Shown: positions 52,270-59,983 of the stretch, piece by piece
Position numbering within the stretch: the first letter of the stretch is position 1
Layout: each line of letters starts with the position of its first letter
NCBI RefSeq assembly: GCF_003025035.1
Contig: NZ_PYJN01000022.1
Span: 310,001 to 374,000 of the forward strand
Source: Rhizobium sp. SEMIA4064
GTDB lineage: Bacteria; Pseudomonadota; Alphaproteobacteria; Rhizobiales; Rhizobiaceae
Reading direction: 5' to 3'
Length of the DNA: 64,000 nt
The notes under the pieces: model-generated
Database searches by the model: none
The model's input: only the letters and a program-made list of their open reading frames with translations
What the model was told of the DNA's origin: nothing
Position numbers and translations under genes: made by a program

Positions 52270-53450
52270 TGGTCCGACCCCTGGACCGATGCCTGAGCCG
52301 GCGCCTCTTCGTTCGCTGCTTCCTGCGGAAGCTGGATCAATTGCGGCGCAACCTTGACGCCGGGCCGGATACGCATCAGCCCGTTGACGACGATGGTTTC
52401 GTCACCGGTCATGCCGCTGCGGATGACGCGGTAGCCGTAAAGCTTCGGCCCAAGCCGCACGGATTTCGGGGTAACGCTGCCATCGGCGCCGACGACATAG
52501 ACGACGCGCTGATCTTGATCGGCGCCGATGGCCTCATCAGGAACAAGGACCGCCTTGTAGCTGTTGGAACCCGCGACCTGAATGCGGCCGAACAGGCCGG
52601 GCTGCAAGATGAGATCCGGATTGGGGAAGCGGGCGCGCACGCGGATCGTACCGGTTTGGTTGTCGACGCGGTTTTCCGCGAAATCGAGCTTGCCCTTGAA
52701 CGGCTTCTGGCGCGAATCGGCGATCATCACGGTGACATCGAGGCCGCCGCCGCCCTGCTGCAGGGCACTGCCGTTCTTGCGCGCTTCATCGGCATAGGAA
52801 AGCAGCCGGCGCTCGTCGACGTCGAAATAGAAATCGATCGGATCGAGCGAAACAATGGTGGTCAAAACGGTCTGGTCGGCCTGAACGAGGTTGCCGACCG
52901 AAATCAGACGCCGGTCGATGCGGCCGCTGAGCGGTGCGGTAATCCTGGTATATTCCATGTCGAGCGAGGCGCGATCGACCGCCGCCTGCGCGCCGCGGAC
53001 ATTTGCCTGCGCCGAGATCAGATCGCGACGGCGATCGTCAAGATTGGATGCGGACAAACTGCCGGTGCCCGCCAGTGCCTGCGTGCGCGCAAATTGCGCA
53101 TCGGCATTCGTCAGCGTCGATTTCGCGACCTCCAGGGAAGCCGTGGCTTCATTCAGCGCGTTGACATAAGGCCGCTGGTCGATGACGAAGAGCAGGTCGC
53201 CTTGCTTGACGATAGTGCCGTCCTGAAAATGGACTTCCTGCAGATAGCCGCCGATGCGCGAGCGCACGGAGACTTCGTCCACCGCCTGGAAGCGCCCGAT
53301 GAATTCATCACTGTCGATGACATCGCGGACGACGGGCTTGGCGACCGTCACGGGTGCCGCGGGCGGCGCGCTCTGCGCCAGCACCTGAGATCCCGGGAAA
53401 ACAGCAATTGCACAGCTCAATAAAGCGACACGCGCCAGCGTCATCGGCAT
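52266..53450 (-). CDS. RND efflux periplasmic adaptor (AcrA/MexA type)
   Basis: A 394-residue membrane fusion protein with a Sec signal (MPMTLARVALLSCAIAVFPG, cleavage near LAQS). It shows the usual halves around a coiled coil: the lipoyl half-motifs VRSRIGGYLQEVHFQDGTIVKQGDLLFVIDQRPY and ITAPLSGRIDRRLISVGNLV, then the beta-barrel domain (LDPIDFYFDVDERRLL). No lipobox Cys is at the cleavage site, so it may be retained by the pump instead of a lipid. The start at 53450 has AGGGGG six bases upstream. Confidence 0.92.
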   Translation of the reverse strand: MPMTLARVALLSCAIAVFPGSQVLAQSAPPAAPVTVAKPVVRDVIDSDEFIGRFQAVDEVSVRSRIGGYLQEVHFQDGTIVKQGDLLFVIDQRPYVNALNEATASLEVAKSTLTNADAQFARTQALAGTGSLSASNLDDRRRDLISAQANVRGAQAAVDRASLDMEYTRITAPLSGRIDRRLISVGNLVQADQTVLTTIVSLDPIDFYFDVDERRLLSYADEARKNGSALQQGGGGLDVTVMIADSRQKPFKGKLDFAENRVDNQTGTIRVRARFPNPDLILQPGLFGRIQVAGSNSYKAVLVPDEAIGADQDQRVVYVVGADGSVTPKSVRLGPKLYGYRVIRSGMTGDETIVVNGLMRIRPGVKVAPQLIQLPQEAANEEAPAQASVQGSDQ

Positions 53451-53866
53451 GAAGGACCCCCTGGACAATAGATCACCTACGGCAAAACTGCCGGGTCAAG
53501 CGTTCGTGATGTCTGCCTGCAGCCTTCCGCGAAGGACCCGTCACCGCCAGCGGCGGAATTTCGTCAGGTCTCTTCGGACTTCCCAATGCGTCGCGGATGA
53601 CTGACGATCCGCGGCGTCCTCCAGCTCTGGAACGCCGTGCGTTGGTTTAAACGCAGAAGGGGCGCTCTGGACGTTTGAACCTGGAGCATCTGTTCGCTTG
53701 GAGGGGATGTTTACCTGAAAGCAGGATGCTCTGGTCTGGTACTTTCAACACAATGTATAAACAGTTTATCGAATTCGACAACAGGGAATAGCATCGGCTG
53801 CAACCATCTGTTTTCTTTAATATACCGATGGCTATGAAAGGTTGATGACACGGTTTGAGCCGCGTC
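53451..53866. other. 416-bp gap upstream of the RND pump operon
   Basis: No coding frame is evident. Besides the promoter-like region at 53754-53781, I see CGCGGAT (53592-53598) and ATCCGCG (53607-53613) forming a 7-bp hairpin in the leader. If transcription starts near 53746, the RND mRNA has a leader of almost 300 bases. The region also carries the 3' end side of the uup gene. Confidence 0.5.
53754..53781 (-). promoter_or_regulatory. Candidate promoter and operator of the RND operon
   Basis: On the minus strand TTGTCG (53776-53781) and TATACA (53754-53759) stand 16 bases apart and fit -35 and -10 boxes. The palindrome ATAAAC-N-GTTTAT (53757-53769) lies between and over the -10 box, a typical place for a TetR-type repressor. 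No regulator gene adjoins the pump, so the repressor would be encoded elsewhere. Confidence 0.45.
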
Positions 53867-55696
53867 TCAGCCCTCCAGCTCCTCCCGCAGCATCTCCAGC
53901 TCCAGCCATTCCTCTTCCATTTTCGTCAGGCTGTCGCGCAGCTTTTCCATCTCGGCCGCAAGACGGTTGAAGCTTGCCGGGTCCTTGGCGAAGAGGTTGG
54001 GATCGGCCATTTTCTGTTCGCGGGCGGCGATATCAGCTTCGGCCTTCGCCATCTCCTTCGGGAGGTTTTCTAGGGCGAATTTCTGCTTGTAGGAGAGCTT
54101 GCCCTTACCCTTCGAAGCCTCGGCGGTGGCTGCTGACGTCTCCGCTGCCTTCGGCTTCTCGGCTGCCTTTTCGGCCCGCTTGCGCTCGTCGATCGCGCCC
54201 TTGCGCTGGGCGAGCATGTCGGAATAGCCGCCGGCATATTCGATCCAGCGGCCGTCCGGCTCTTCGGGATTGGCCGGCGCGATGGTCGAAGTCACGGTAC
54301 GATCGAGGAAATCACGGTCGTGGCTGACGAGGATAACGGTGCCGTTGAAGCCGGCGACGATCTCCTGCAGCAGGTCCAGCGTCTCGATGTCGAGATCGTT
54401 GGTCGGTTCGTCGAGGATCAGGAGATTGGTCGGCCGCGACAGGATGCGCGCCAGGATCAGCCGGGCGCGCTCGCCACCGGAAAGATTTTTGATCGGCGTG
54501 CGCGCCTGTTCCGGCTGGAAGAGAAATTCCTTCATATAGCCGGTGACATGCCGCTGCTCGCCATTGACCAGCAGGTTTTCGCCGCGGCCATCCGTCAGAT
54601 AGTTGGCGAGCGTGTCCTCCGGATTGAGGTCCTCGCGCTTCTGATCGAGGGTAGCGATCTCCAGATTGGTGCCGAGTTTGACCGTGCCGCTATCCGCTGC
54701 CAATTGCCCGGTCAGCATCTTCAGCAGTGTCGTCTTGCCAGCGCCGTTCGGGCCGACGAGACCGATGCAATCGCCGCGATGCACGCGGATCGAAAACGGC
54801 GCGACGATGACGCGTTCGTCATAGACCTTTGTGATCTTGTCCGCCTCGATCACCAGCTTGCCGCTCTCCTGCGCATCGGAGGCTGCCGCCTGTACGGTGC
54901 CTAGAGCGCCCTTGTGGCCGCGATGACGCGCGCGCATGTCCTGCAATTCACCGAGGCGGCGCATGTTGCGCTTGCGCCGCGCGGTCACGCCATACCGCAG
55001 CCAATGTTCCTCGCGCTCGATCGCCTTGCCGAGCTTGTGCTGTTCCAGCTCCTCGGCTTCCAGCACCTGGTCGCGCCAGGCTTCGAAGAAGGCGAAGCCA
55101 CGATCGAGCCGCCGCGACGTGCCGCGGTCGAGCCAGACGGTCGCGGTCGATACTTTTTCCAGGAAGCGCCGGTCGTGCGAGATCAGCACCAGTGCGCTGC
55201 GGCTCTTCTGCAGCTCGCCTTCCAGCCATTCGATGGTCGGCAGGTCGAGATGGTTGGTCGGTTCGTCGAGCAGCAGGATATCCGGTTCCGGCGCGAGAAC
55301 GCGGGCGAGAGCCGCGCGGCGCGCCTCGCCGCCTGAAAGAGTCCTCGGGTCCTCCTCGCCGGTCAGGCCGAGATGGGAGAGCAGATAGATGACGCGATAG
55401 GGATCGTCGCCCGGGCCAAGCCCGGCTTCGGCATAGGCTGCCACCGTCTTGTAATCGGCGAAATCCGGCGCCTGCTCGAGATAGCGCACCGTTGACGACG
55501 GATGGCGGAACACGTCGCCGGACTGGGCCTCGACGAGGCCGGCAGCGATCTTGAGAAGGGTCGACTTGCCAGAACCGTTGCGGCCGACAAGGCAGATCTT
55601 ATCGCCCGGCTCCACCTGCAGCCCGGCGCCGGCCAAGAGCGGCGCGCCGCCGAAGCTCAGGAAGATATCATCGAGTTTCAGGATAGGAGGGGCCAA
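53867..55696 (-). CDS. uup: ABC-F ATPase, Uup type
   Basis: A 609-residue soluble protein with two complete ATPase domains and no membrane part. Walker A motifs are GRNGSGKS and GPNGAGKT, signatures LSGGEARR and LSGGERAR, each followed by LDEPTNHLD or LDEPTNDLD. Between them lies the ABC-F linker rich in Arg and Lys (RKRNMRRLGELQDMRARHRG). The C terminus from about 530 is an Ala/Lys linker and a coiled coil (FALENLPKEMAKAEADIAAREQ), the DNA- or ribosome-binding domain of Uup. ABC-F proteins act on ribosomes. The start appears to be TTG at 55696 with CGGAG seven bases upstream, close to the preceding stop codon. Confidence 0.88.
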   Translation of the reverse strand: MAPPILKLDDIFLSFGGAPLLAGAGLQVEPGDKICLVGRNGSGKSTLLKIAAGLVEAQSGDVFRHPSSTVRYLEQAPDFADYKTVAAYAEAGLGPGDDPYRVIYLLSHLGLTGEEDPRTLSGGEARRAALARVLAPEPDILLLDEPTNHLDLPTIEWLEGELQKSRSALVLISHDRRFLEKVSTATVWLDRGTSRRLDRGFAFFEAWRDQVLEAEELEQHKLGKAIEREEHWLRYGVTARRKRNMRRLGELQDMRARHRGHKGALGTVQAAASDAQESGKLVIEADKITKVYDERVIVAPFSIRVHRGDCIGLVGPNGAGKTTLLKMLTGQLAADSGTVKLGTNLEIATLDQKREDLNPEDTLANYLTDGRGENLLVNGEQRHVTGYMKEFLFQPEQARTPIKNLSGGERARLILARILSRPTNLLILDEPTNDLDIETLDLLQEIVAGFNGTVILVSHDRDFLDRTVTSTIAPANPEEPDGRWIEYAGGYSDMLAQRKGAIDERKRAEKAAEKPKAAETSAATAEASKGKGKLSYKQKFALENLPKEMAKAEADIAAREQKMADPNLFAKDPASFNRLAAEMEKLRDSLTKMEEEWLELEMLREELEG

Positions 55697-55698
55697 GA

Positions 55699-56352
55699 TC
55701 AGACTCCGCTGAGATCATAAGGGCGGGCAAGCACGATCGCCCTGCCGCTGCCGAGCGAAAGGCGCACAGGGCCTTCCGCCACATTGGAAATAGTACGCGA
55801 TGCGCCGAAAGGCAGATGGAAATCGCGCAGGGGATAGCGAGCGTTGTGAATGAAGAGACCCGTCAGATCGCTGAAGCCAAGGACGGAAAACAGCGAGCCG
55901 GCCGGCAGCGCCAGTTCCAGTTCACCCGGCAGCAGCGGCAGGGCCTCTTCGTCGCCTGAGGTCAGCAGCACGTCGAAACCTTTTTCGGCAAGCTGAACGC
56001 CATAGAGCATATGCTGGATCGCATGGTCCGAACGTTCCCCGCCCATCGCGCCAGCAAGGATCAGCCGCGTCGCTCCACGGTCGATCGCTTCCGATATAGC
56101 GATCTCGCCGTCGGTCGCCGCCTTTGCCGCCGGATAGGGCTGCTTGGGCACATTTGGGAACGCGCCCCGCAGGTCCGCCGGCGTCGAGTCAAAATCGCCG
56201 ACCCAGAGCTCGGGCGTCGCATTGAGCGCCACGGCATGGCGCATGCCGCCATCCGCCGCGATGAACCGGCTACCGGCGACCGCGGCGCGCAGCCGGTCCG
56301 TCAGACGAAGCTCGCCGCCGAGAAGGATGGTGAAGGTGGTGGATTGGCTCAT
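55699..56352 (-). CDS. Thiamine pyrophosphokinase
   Basis: A 217-residue enzyme that transfers pyrophosphate from ATP to thiamine to give TPP. Family motifs are AADGGMRHAVAL, the WVGDFDSTPADL (DFDS) motif and the KAATDGEIAISEAIDRGA (TD) motif, and the C-terminal domain with SLGSGRAIVLARP. It lies two bases upstream of uup on the same strand. A TPP-riboswitch-controlled thiamine importer is encoded 2.4 kb away, so salvage of thiamine and its activation are neighbours here. Confidence 0.92.
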   Translation of the reverse strand: MSQSTTFTILLGGELRLTDRLRAAVAGSRFIAADGGMRHAVALNATPELWVGDFDSTPADLRGAFPNVPKQPYPAAKAATDGEIAISEAIDRGATRLILAGAMGGERSDHAIQHMLYGVQLAEKGFDVLLTSGDEEALPLLPGELELALPAGSLFSVLGFSDLTGLFIHNARYPLRDFHLPFGASRTISNVAEGPVRLSLGSGRAIVLARPYDLSGV

Positions 56353-56424
56353 GTGCCAAGCCCATAGCGCAAAGACGCGTCACTAGGGAAGAGCGCTGTT
56401 GGCAAGAACGGCAGCGTCGGCCGC

Positions 56425-56955
56425 TCAGCCGTCCGTTTCCTTGATGCGCGCCTGGAAAACCCGCTCATAACCGCCGACGAACCGATCGAACAGCAGCGAG
56501 AAAGCCTCGACATCCTCCGTCGACCAGTCGGCGATAATGCTCTCGATGACCGAAAACTTCTGCGCCTGGATCTCGGCAAGCAACCTTTGCCCAAGCGCGG
56601 TCAGTACGACGACAATGCGCCGCGCATCGGCCTGCGAGGCCTTGCGGCGCAGCACCCCGCGGGTGACCATCTCGGCGACGATGCGGCTTGCCCGCGATGG
56701 ATCGATGCGCAGGATGTCGGCGATCGTTCCGACCGTGACTTCGCCGGCCTCTTCCGCGCGCCTCACGGCATCGATGACGTCGAGATGCGAAAGCTCCAGA
56801 CCCGGCGCGACGTTCTGGATGGCAAGCCGGCCGATCATGCGGCGGCCGGTCATCAGGCGCATGCGCGTCATTACCTGCCCGATGCGCAGCAGGTTTTCGT
56901 CTTCGGGCAGCGGCGAGGCTTCAACTTCTCGTGTGTTCGTTGCTGTTGTCATCAT
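56425..56955 (-). CDS. MarR-family transcriptional regulator
   Basis: A 176-residue winged-helix regulator: LSHLDVIDAVRRAEEAGEVTVGTIADILRIDPSRASRIVAEMVTRGVLRRKASQADARRIVVVLTALGQ is the DNA-binding part with the wing at ADARR. It is divergent from an MFS exporter with a palindromic promoter region between, the classical layout of a repressor controlling a drug or phenolic exporter and itself. Two adjacent ATGs (56955 and 56952) are possible starts; the ribosome site is weak. Confidence 0.9.
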   Translation of the reverse strand: MMTTATNTREVEASPLPEDENLLRIGQVMTRMRLMTGRRMIGRLAIQNVAPGLELSHLDVIDAVRRAEEAGEVTVGTIADILRIDPSRASRIVAEMVTRGVLRRKASQADARRIVVVLTALGQRLLAEIQAQKFSVIESIIADWSTEDVEAFSLLFDRFVGGYERVFQARIKETDG

Positions 56956-57011
56956 TCCAACATATCAGAGACGGACAGGAATTAAAATATGCAGACAGCA
57001 TTCACTTGCCA

Positions 57012-57043
57012 TTGACAATTATATGCTGATAGCACATATGTTG
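57012..57043 (+). promoter_or_regulatory. Promoter with MarR-type inverted repeat
   Basis: TTGACA (57012-57017) and CATATG (57035-57040) are 17 bases apart and fit a sigma-70 promoter towards the MFS gene. CAATTATATG (57016-57025) and CATATGTTG (57035-57043) form an imperfect inverted repeat over the spacer and -10 box, where the adjacent MarR protein could bind. Confidence 0.5.
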
Positions 57044-57165
57044 CTCCGGAACGTCCGCTTTCGAAGACCTGCCCGAAAACGCCACGTTCCGCATTCAGGA
57101 ACCGGGGCGTTCCCATGCGTTCGATCGAATGCATAGCGTTTCGGCAAGCTCGGATTTCTCGTCCC

Positions 57166-58701
57166 ATGGATATGCAAGTCACGCACGCGCCACTCGTGGC
57201 GGATCATCGCCGCCGGCTGATTCTCTTCCTTTTCCTGATGACCGCCATGTTCATGGCAACCCTCGACAACCAGATCGTCTCGACGGCGCTGCCGACCATT
57301 GTCGGCGAATTCGGGCATTTGGAACGCTTCGGCTGGATCGGCTCGGCCTATCTGCTCGCCCTTTCCGCCTCGATGCCCGTCTACGGCAAGCTCGGCGACC
57401 TCTTCGGCCGCAAATATGTGATGATGACCGCAATCGCGATCTTCACCGTCGGCTCGGCCGTTTGCGGCCTTGCGGTATCGATGAACACGCTGATCGCCGC
57501 CCGCGTGCTGCAGGGCCTTGGCGGCGGCGGCATTCTGGTGTCGATCTTCGCCGTCAACGCCGATCTCTTCGAGCCGCGCGAACGCGCCCGTTATCAAAGC
57601 TATTCCAGCCTGGTGCTGATGGCCTCCGGCGCCATCGGCCCGGTTCTCGGCGGCACGATGAGCGACCTCTTCGGCTGGCGCTCGATCTTCCTCGTCAACG
57701 TGCCGATCGGCTTTATCGTTCTGACCGGCCTCGCCCTCATGCTGCCGTATCGCAAACCGGCCCGCAAACCGAAGATTGATTACGCCGGCGCACTCCTCCT
57801 TGCGCTAACCACCACCAGCATCGTGCTTGCCGCCGACGGCACCGAGCTTTTCGGATCGCTGCTTTCGCCGCAATGCCTTGGGATCATCGCCTTCGGCGCG
57901 TTTTGCGCATTGGCCTGGGTCTTCGTCGAACGCCGCGCGCCGGAGCCGATCGTACCCATGACGCTGTTCCGCAACCCGACCTTCGGCCTGCTGCTGATCA
58001 TCTCGGTCACCAGCGGTGCAGTCGCGATCGGCATGGTCAACTACTTCGCGCTCTTCCTGCAGACGACAACCGGCTTGTCACCCTCCATGGCCGGTCTTCT
58101 GTTCATCCTGTTGACCGGAGGCATCGTATGCGGTTCGCTTTCGGCCGGCCGGCTGATCTCGGCCAGGGGCCGCTACAAGCCCTTCGCCATCGCCAGCGCC
58201 GCCTGCAGCACCATCGCCTTCGCCACGCTGGCGCAGGTCCATGCCGGCACGCCGATCGTCTTCATCGGCGCCCTGATGCTGCTGCACGGCATCGGCATCG
58301 GCCTGGCACAGCAGGTCCCGGTCATCGGCGTGCAGAATGCCGCCGCAAGGGGTGACGTCGGTGCCGCCACCGGCGCCGTGACGCTCTCGCGCATGGGTGG
58401 CGCCTCGATCGCCATTTCCATCTACGGCGCCATCATCGCCGCCAAGCTCAGCAATATCGGCCTCTCCATTCCGGGCGTCGCCAACATCGAGGAACTGACG
58501 CCGAAGATGATGGCGGCCCTGCCGGAGGCCACGCGCGAAAGCGTTGCCAATGCCTATGCAAGCGCCTTCAGTCCGCTGTTCATGACGGCCGCCGCCATAT
58601 GCTTCCTCGGCCTGCTGACGGCGATCATATTGAAGAACGTGCAATTGCCCAGTGCCGCCAAGAAGCTCGACAGCCAGGCAGCCGCCCACGCTGCCGAGTA
58701 A
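57166..58701 (+). CDS. MFS drug exporter, DHA2 (EmrB/QacA) type
   Basis: A 511-residue proton antiporter with 14 predicted helices. Motifs are ATLDNQIVSTALPTIVGEFG (motif D1) in the first helix, GKLGDLFGRKYVMM (motif A), RVLQGLGGGGIL (motif B) and SSLVLMASGAIGPVLGGTMSDLFGWRSIFLVNVPIG (motif C). It would export drugs or plant phenolics under control of the divergent MarR protein. The start may be ATG 57166 or ATG 57115, which adds 17 residues; neither has a strong ribosome site. Confidence 0.9.
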   Translation: MDMQVTHAPLVADHRRRLILFLFLMTAMFMATLDNQIVSTALPTIVGEFGHLERFGWIGSAYLLALSASMPVYGKLGDLFGRKYVMMTAIAIFTVGSAVCGLAVSMNTLIAARVLQGLGGGGILVSIFAVNADLFEPRERARYQSYSSLVLMASGAIGPVLGGTMSDLFGWRSIFLVNVPIGFIVLTGLALMLPYRKPARKPKIDYAGALLLALTTTSIVLAADGTELFGSLLSPQCLGIIAFGAFCALAWVFVERRAPEPIVPMTLFRNPTFGLLLIISVTSGAVAIGMVNYFALFLQTTTGLSPSMAGLLFILLTGGIVCGSLSAGRLISARGRYKPFAIASAACSTIAFATLAQVHAGTPIVFIGALMLLHGIGIGLAQQVPVIGVQNAAARGDVGAATGAVTLSRMGGASIAISIYGAIIAAKLSNIGLSIPGVANIEELTPKMMAALPEATRESVANAYASAFSPLFMTAAAICFLGLLTAIILKNVQLPSAAKKLDSQAAAHAAE

Positions 58702-58783
58702 AAACGCGGTCCTGCAATCGACAAGGGAATCATCCTCTTTTTATCCCCTTGTCATCCCTTCGTCACAGGACTAAACCTGCCAA

Positions 58784-58890
58784 CGCTCTAACGGGGTGCC
58801 TTATGTCTTCGAAGACATCTGGCTGAGAGGCTTTCACCGGCCAACCCGCGGAACCTGATCCGGCTAACACCGGCGGAGGGATTAGACGCG
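58784..58890 (+). promoter_or_regulatory. TPP riboswitch (THI box)
   Basis: The conserved parts of the thiamine pyrophosphate aptamer are all present: ACGGGGTGCC, GGCTGAGAGG (the CUGAGA loop), ACCCG, GGAACCTGATCCGG, TAACACCGG and CGGAGGGATTAGA closing the P1 stem with TCTAA (58787-58791 with 58882-58886). TPP binding should repress thiBPQ. Downstream, AGCGCC (58903-58908) can pair with GGCGCT (58939-58944), covering the GAGGAGG ribosome site, and no U-tract hairpin is seen, so control is probably at translation. Confidence 0.95.
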
Positions 58891-58947
58891 TGACAAAATC
58901 ATAGCGCCCTTTTCCCGTTCAAGACAAACCAACGAGGAGGCGCTGTC

Positions 58948-59976
58948 ATGCCCAACCGATCGCTGCTATCACTGTTTACCGGCTTGGCTCTCGCCGCCGG
59001 CGCAACGCTTTTTGCCGCCCAAGGCGCCGAAGCCGCAGACAAGACGCTCACCATCTACACCTATGAAAGCTTCACCGCCGACTGGGGTCCGGGCGCCAAG
59101 GTCAAGGCCGCCTTCGAGAAGACCTGCGGTTGCACAGTCAATTACGTCAGCGTCACCGACGGCGTGGCACTGCTTTCCCGGCTGAAGCTGGAAGGCACCG
59201 GCACCAAAGCCGACGTCGTTCTCGGCCTCGACACCAACCTCGTCGACGAAGCCAAGGACACCGGCCTGTTCGATGCCAGCGGCATAGACACATCGGGCCT
59301 CAAGGTTCCCGGCGATTTCAAGGACGACGTCTTCGTGCCCTATGATTACGGCCATTTCGCCGTCGTCTACGATACGCAGGCGATCAAGAACCCGCCGAAG
59401 AGCCTGAAGGATCTGGTCGAAGGCGATCCGTCGCAGAAGATCGTCATCGAAGATCCCCGCACCTCGACGCCGGGCCTCGGCCTGTTACTCTGGGTGAAGT
59501 CGGTCTATGGCGACAAGGCAGCCGATGCCTGGACGAAGCTCAAGGGCCGCATCCTGACCGTGACGCCCGGCTGGTCGGAAGCCTACGACCTGTTCACCAA
59601 GGGCGAAGCGCCGATGGTGCTCTCCTATACGACATCGCCGGCCTATCACATGATCACGGACAAGACCGACCGCTATCAGGCGGCCGCCTTCTCCGAGGGT
59701 CATTACATCCAGATCGAAGTCGCCGGCCTAATCAAGTCGTCGCCGAACAAGGAGCTTGCCCGCGACTTCCTGAAGTTCATGATCTCGCCTGGCTTCCAGG
59801 ACACCATTCCGACCAATAACTGGATGATGCCGGCCGCGGCCACATCCGAGCCGCTGCCGGATGCATTCAGCAAGCTGGTCGTCCCATCGAAGACCTTCCT
59901 GATGAGCCCTGACGTGGTCGAGAAGAACCGCAAGGCCTGGGTCGACGAATGGCTGGCCGCCACCAGCACCAATTAA
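58948..59976 (+). CDS. thiB: Thiamine ABC transporter substrate-binding protein
   Basis: A 342-residue periplasmic protein that binds thiamine, TMP and TPP. A Sec signal (LLSLFTGLALAAGATLFAAQGAEA) is followed by LTIYTYESFTADWGPG, the start typical of ThiB. Further marks are VLGLDTNLVDEAK, VPYDYGHFAVVYD, GLGLLLWV and SYTTSPAYH. A CGC pair near residue 69 could be oxidised. It is the first gene behind the TPP riboswitch, with GAGGAGG as ribosome site. Confidence 0.95.
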   Translation: MPNRSLLSLFTGLALAAGATLFAAQGAEAADKTLTIYTYESFTADWGPGAKVKAAFEKTCGCTVNYVSVTDGVALLSRLKLEGTGTKADVVLGLDTNLVDEAKDTGLFDASGIDTSGLKVPGDFKDDVFVPYDYGHFAVVYDTQAIKNPPKSLKDLVEGDPSQKIVIEDPRTSTPGLGLLLWVKSVYGDKAADAWTKLKGRILTVTPGWSEAYDLFTKGEAPMVLSYTTSPAYHMITDKTDRYQAAAFSEGHYIQIEVAGLIKSSPNKELARDFLKFMISPGFQDTIPTNNWMMPAAATSEPLPDAFSKLVVPSKTFLMSPDVVEKNRKAWVDEWLAATSTN

Positions 59977-59983
59977 CGGTGAG

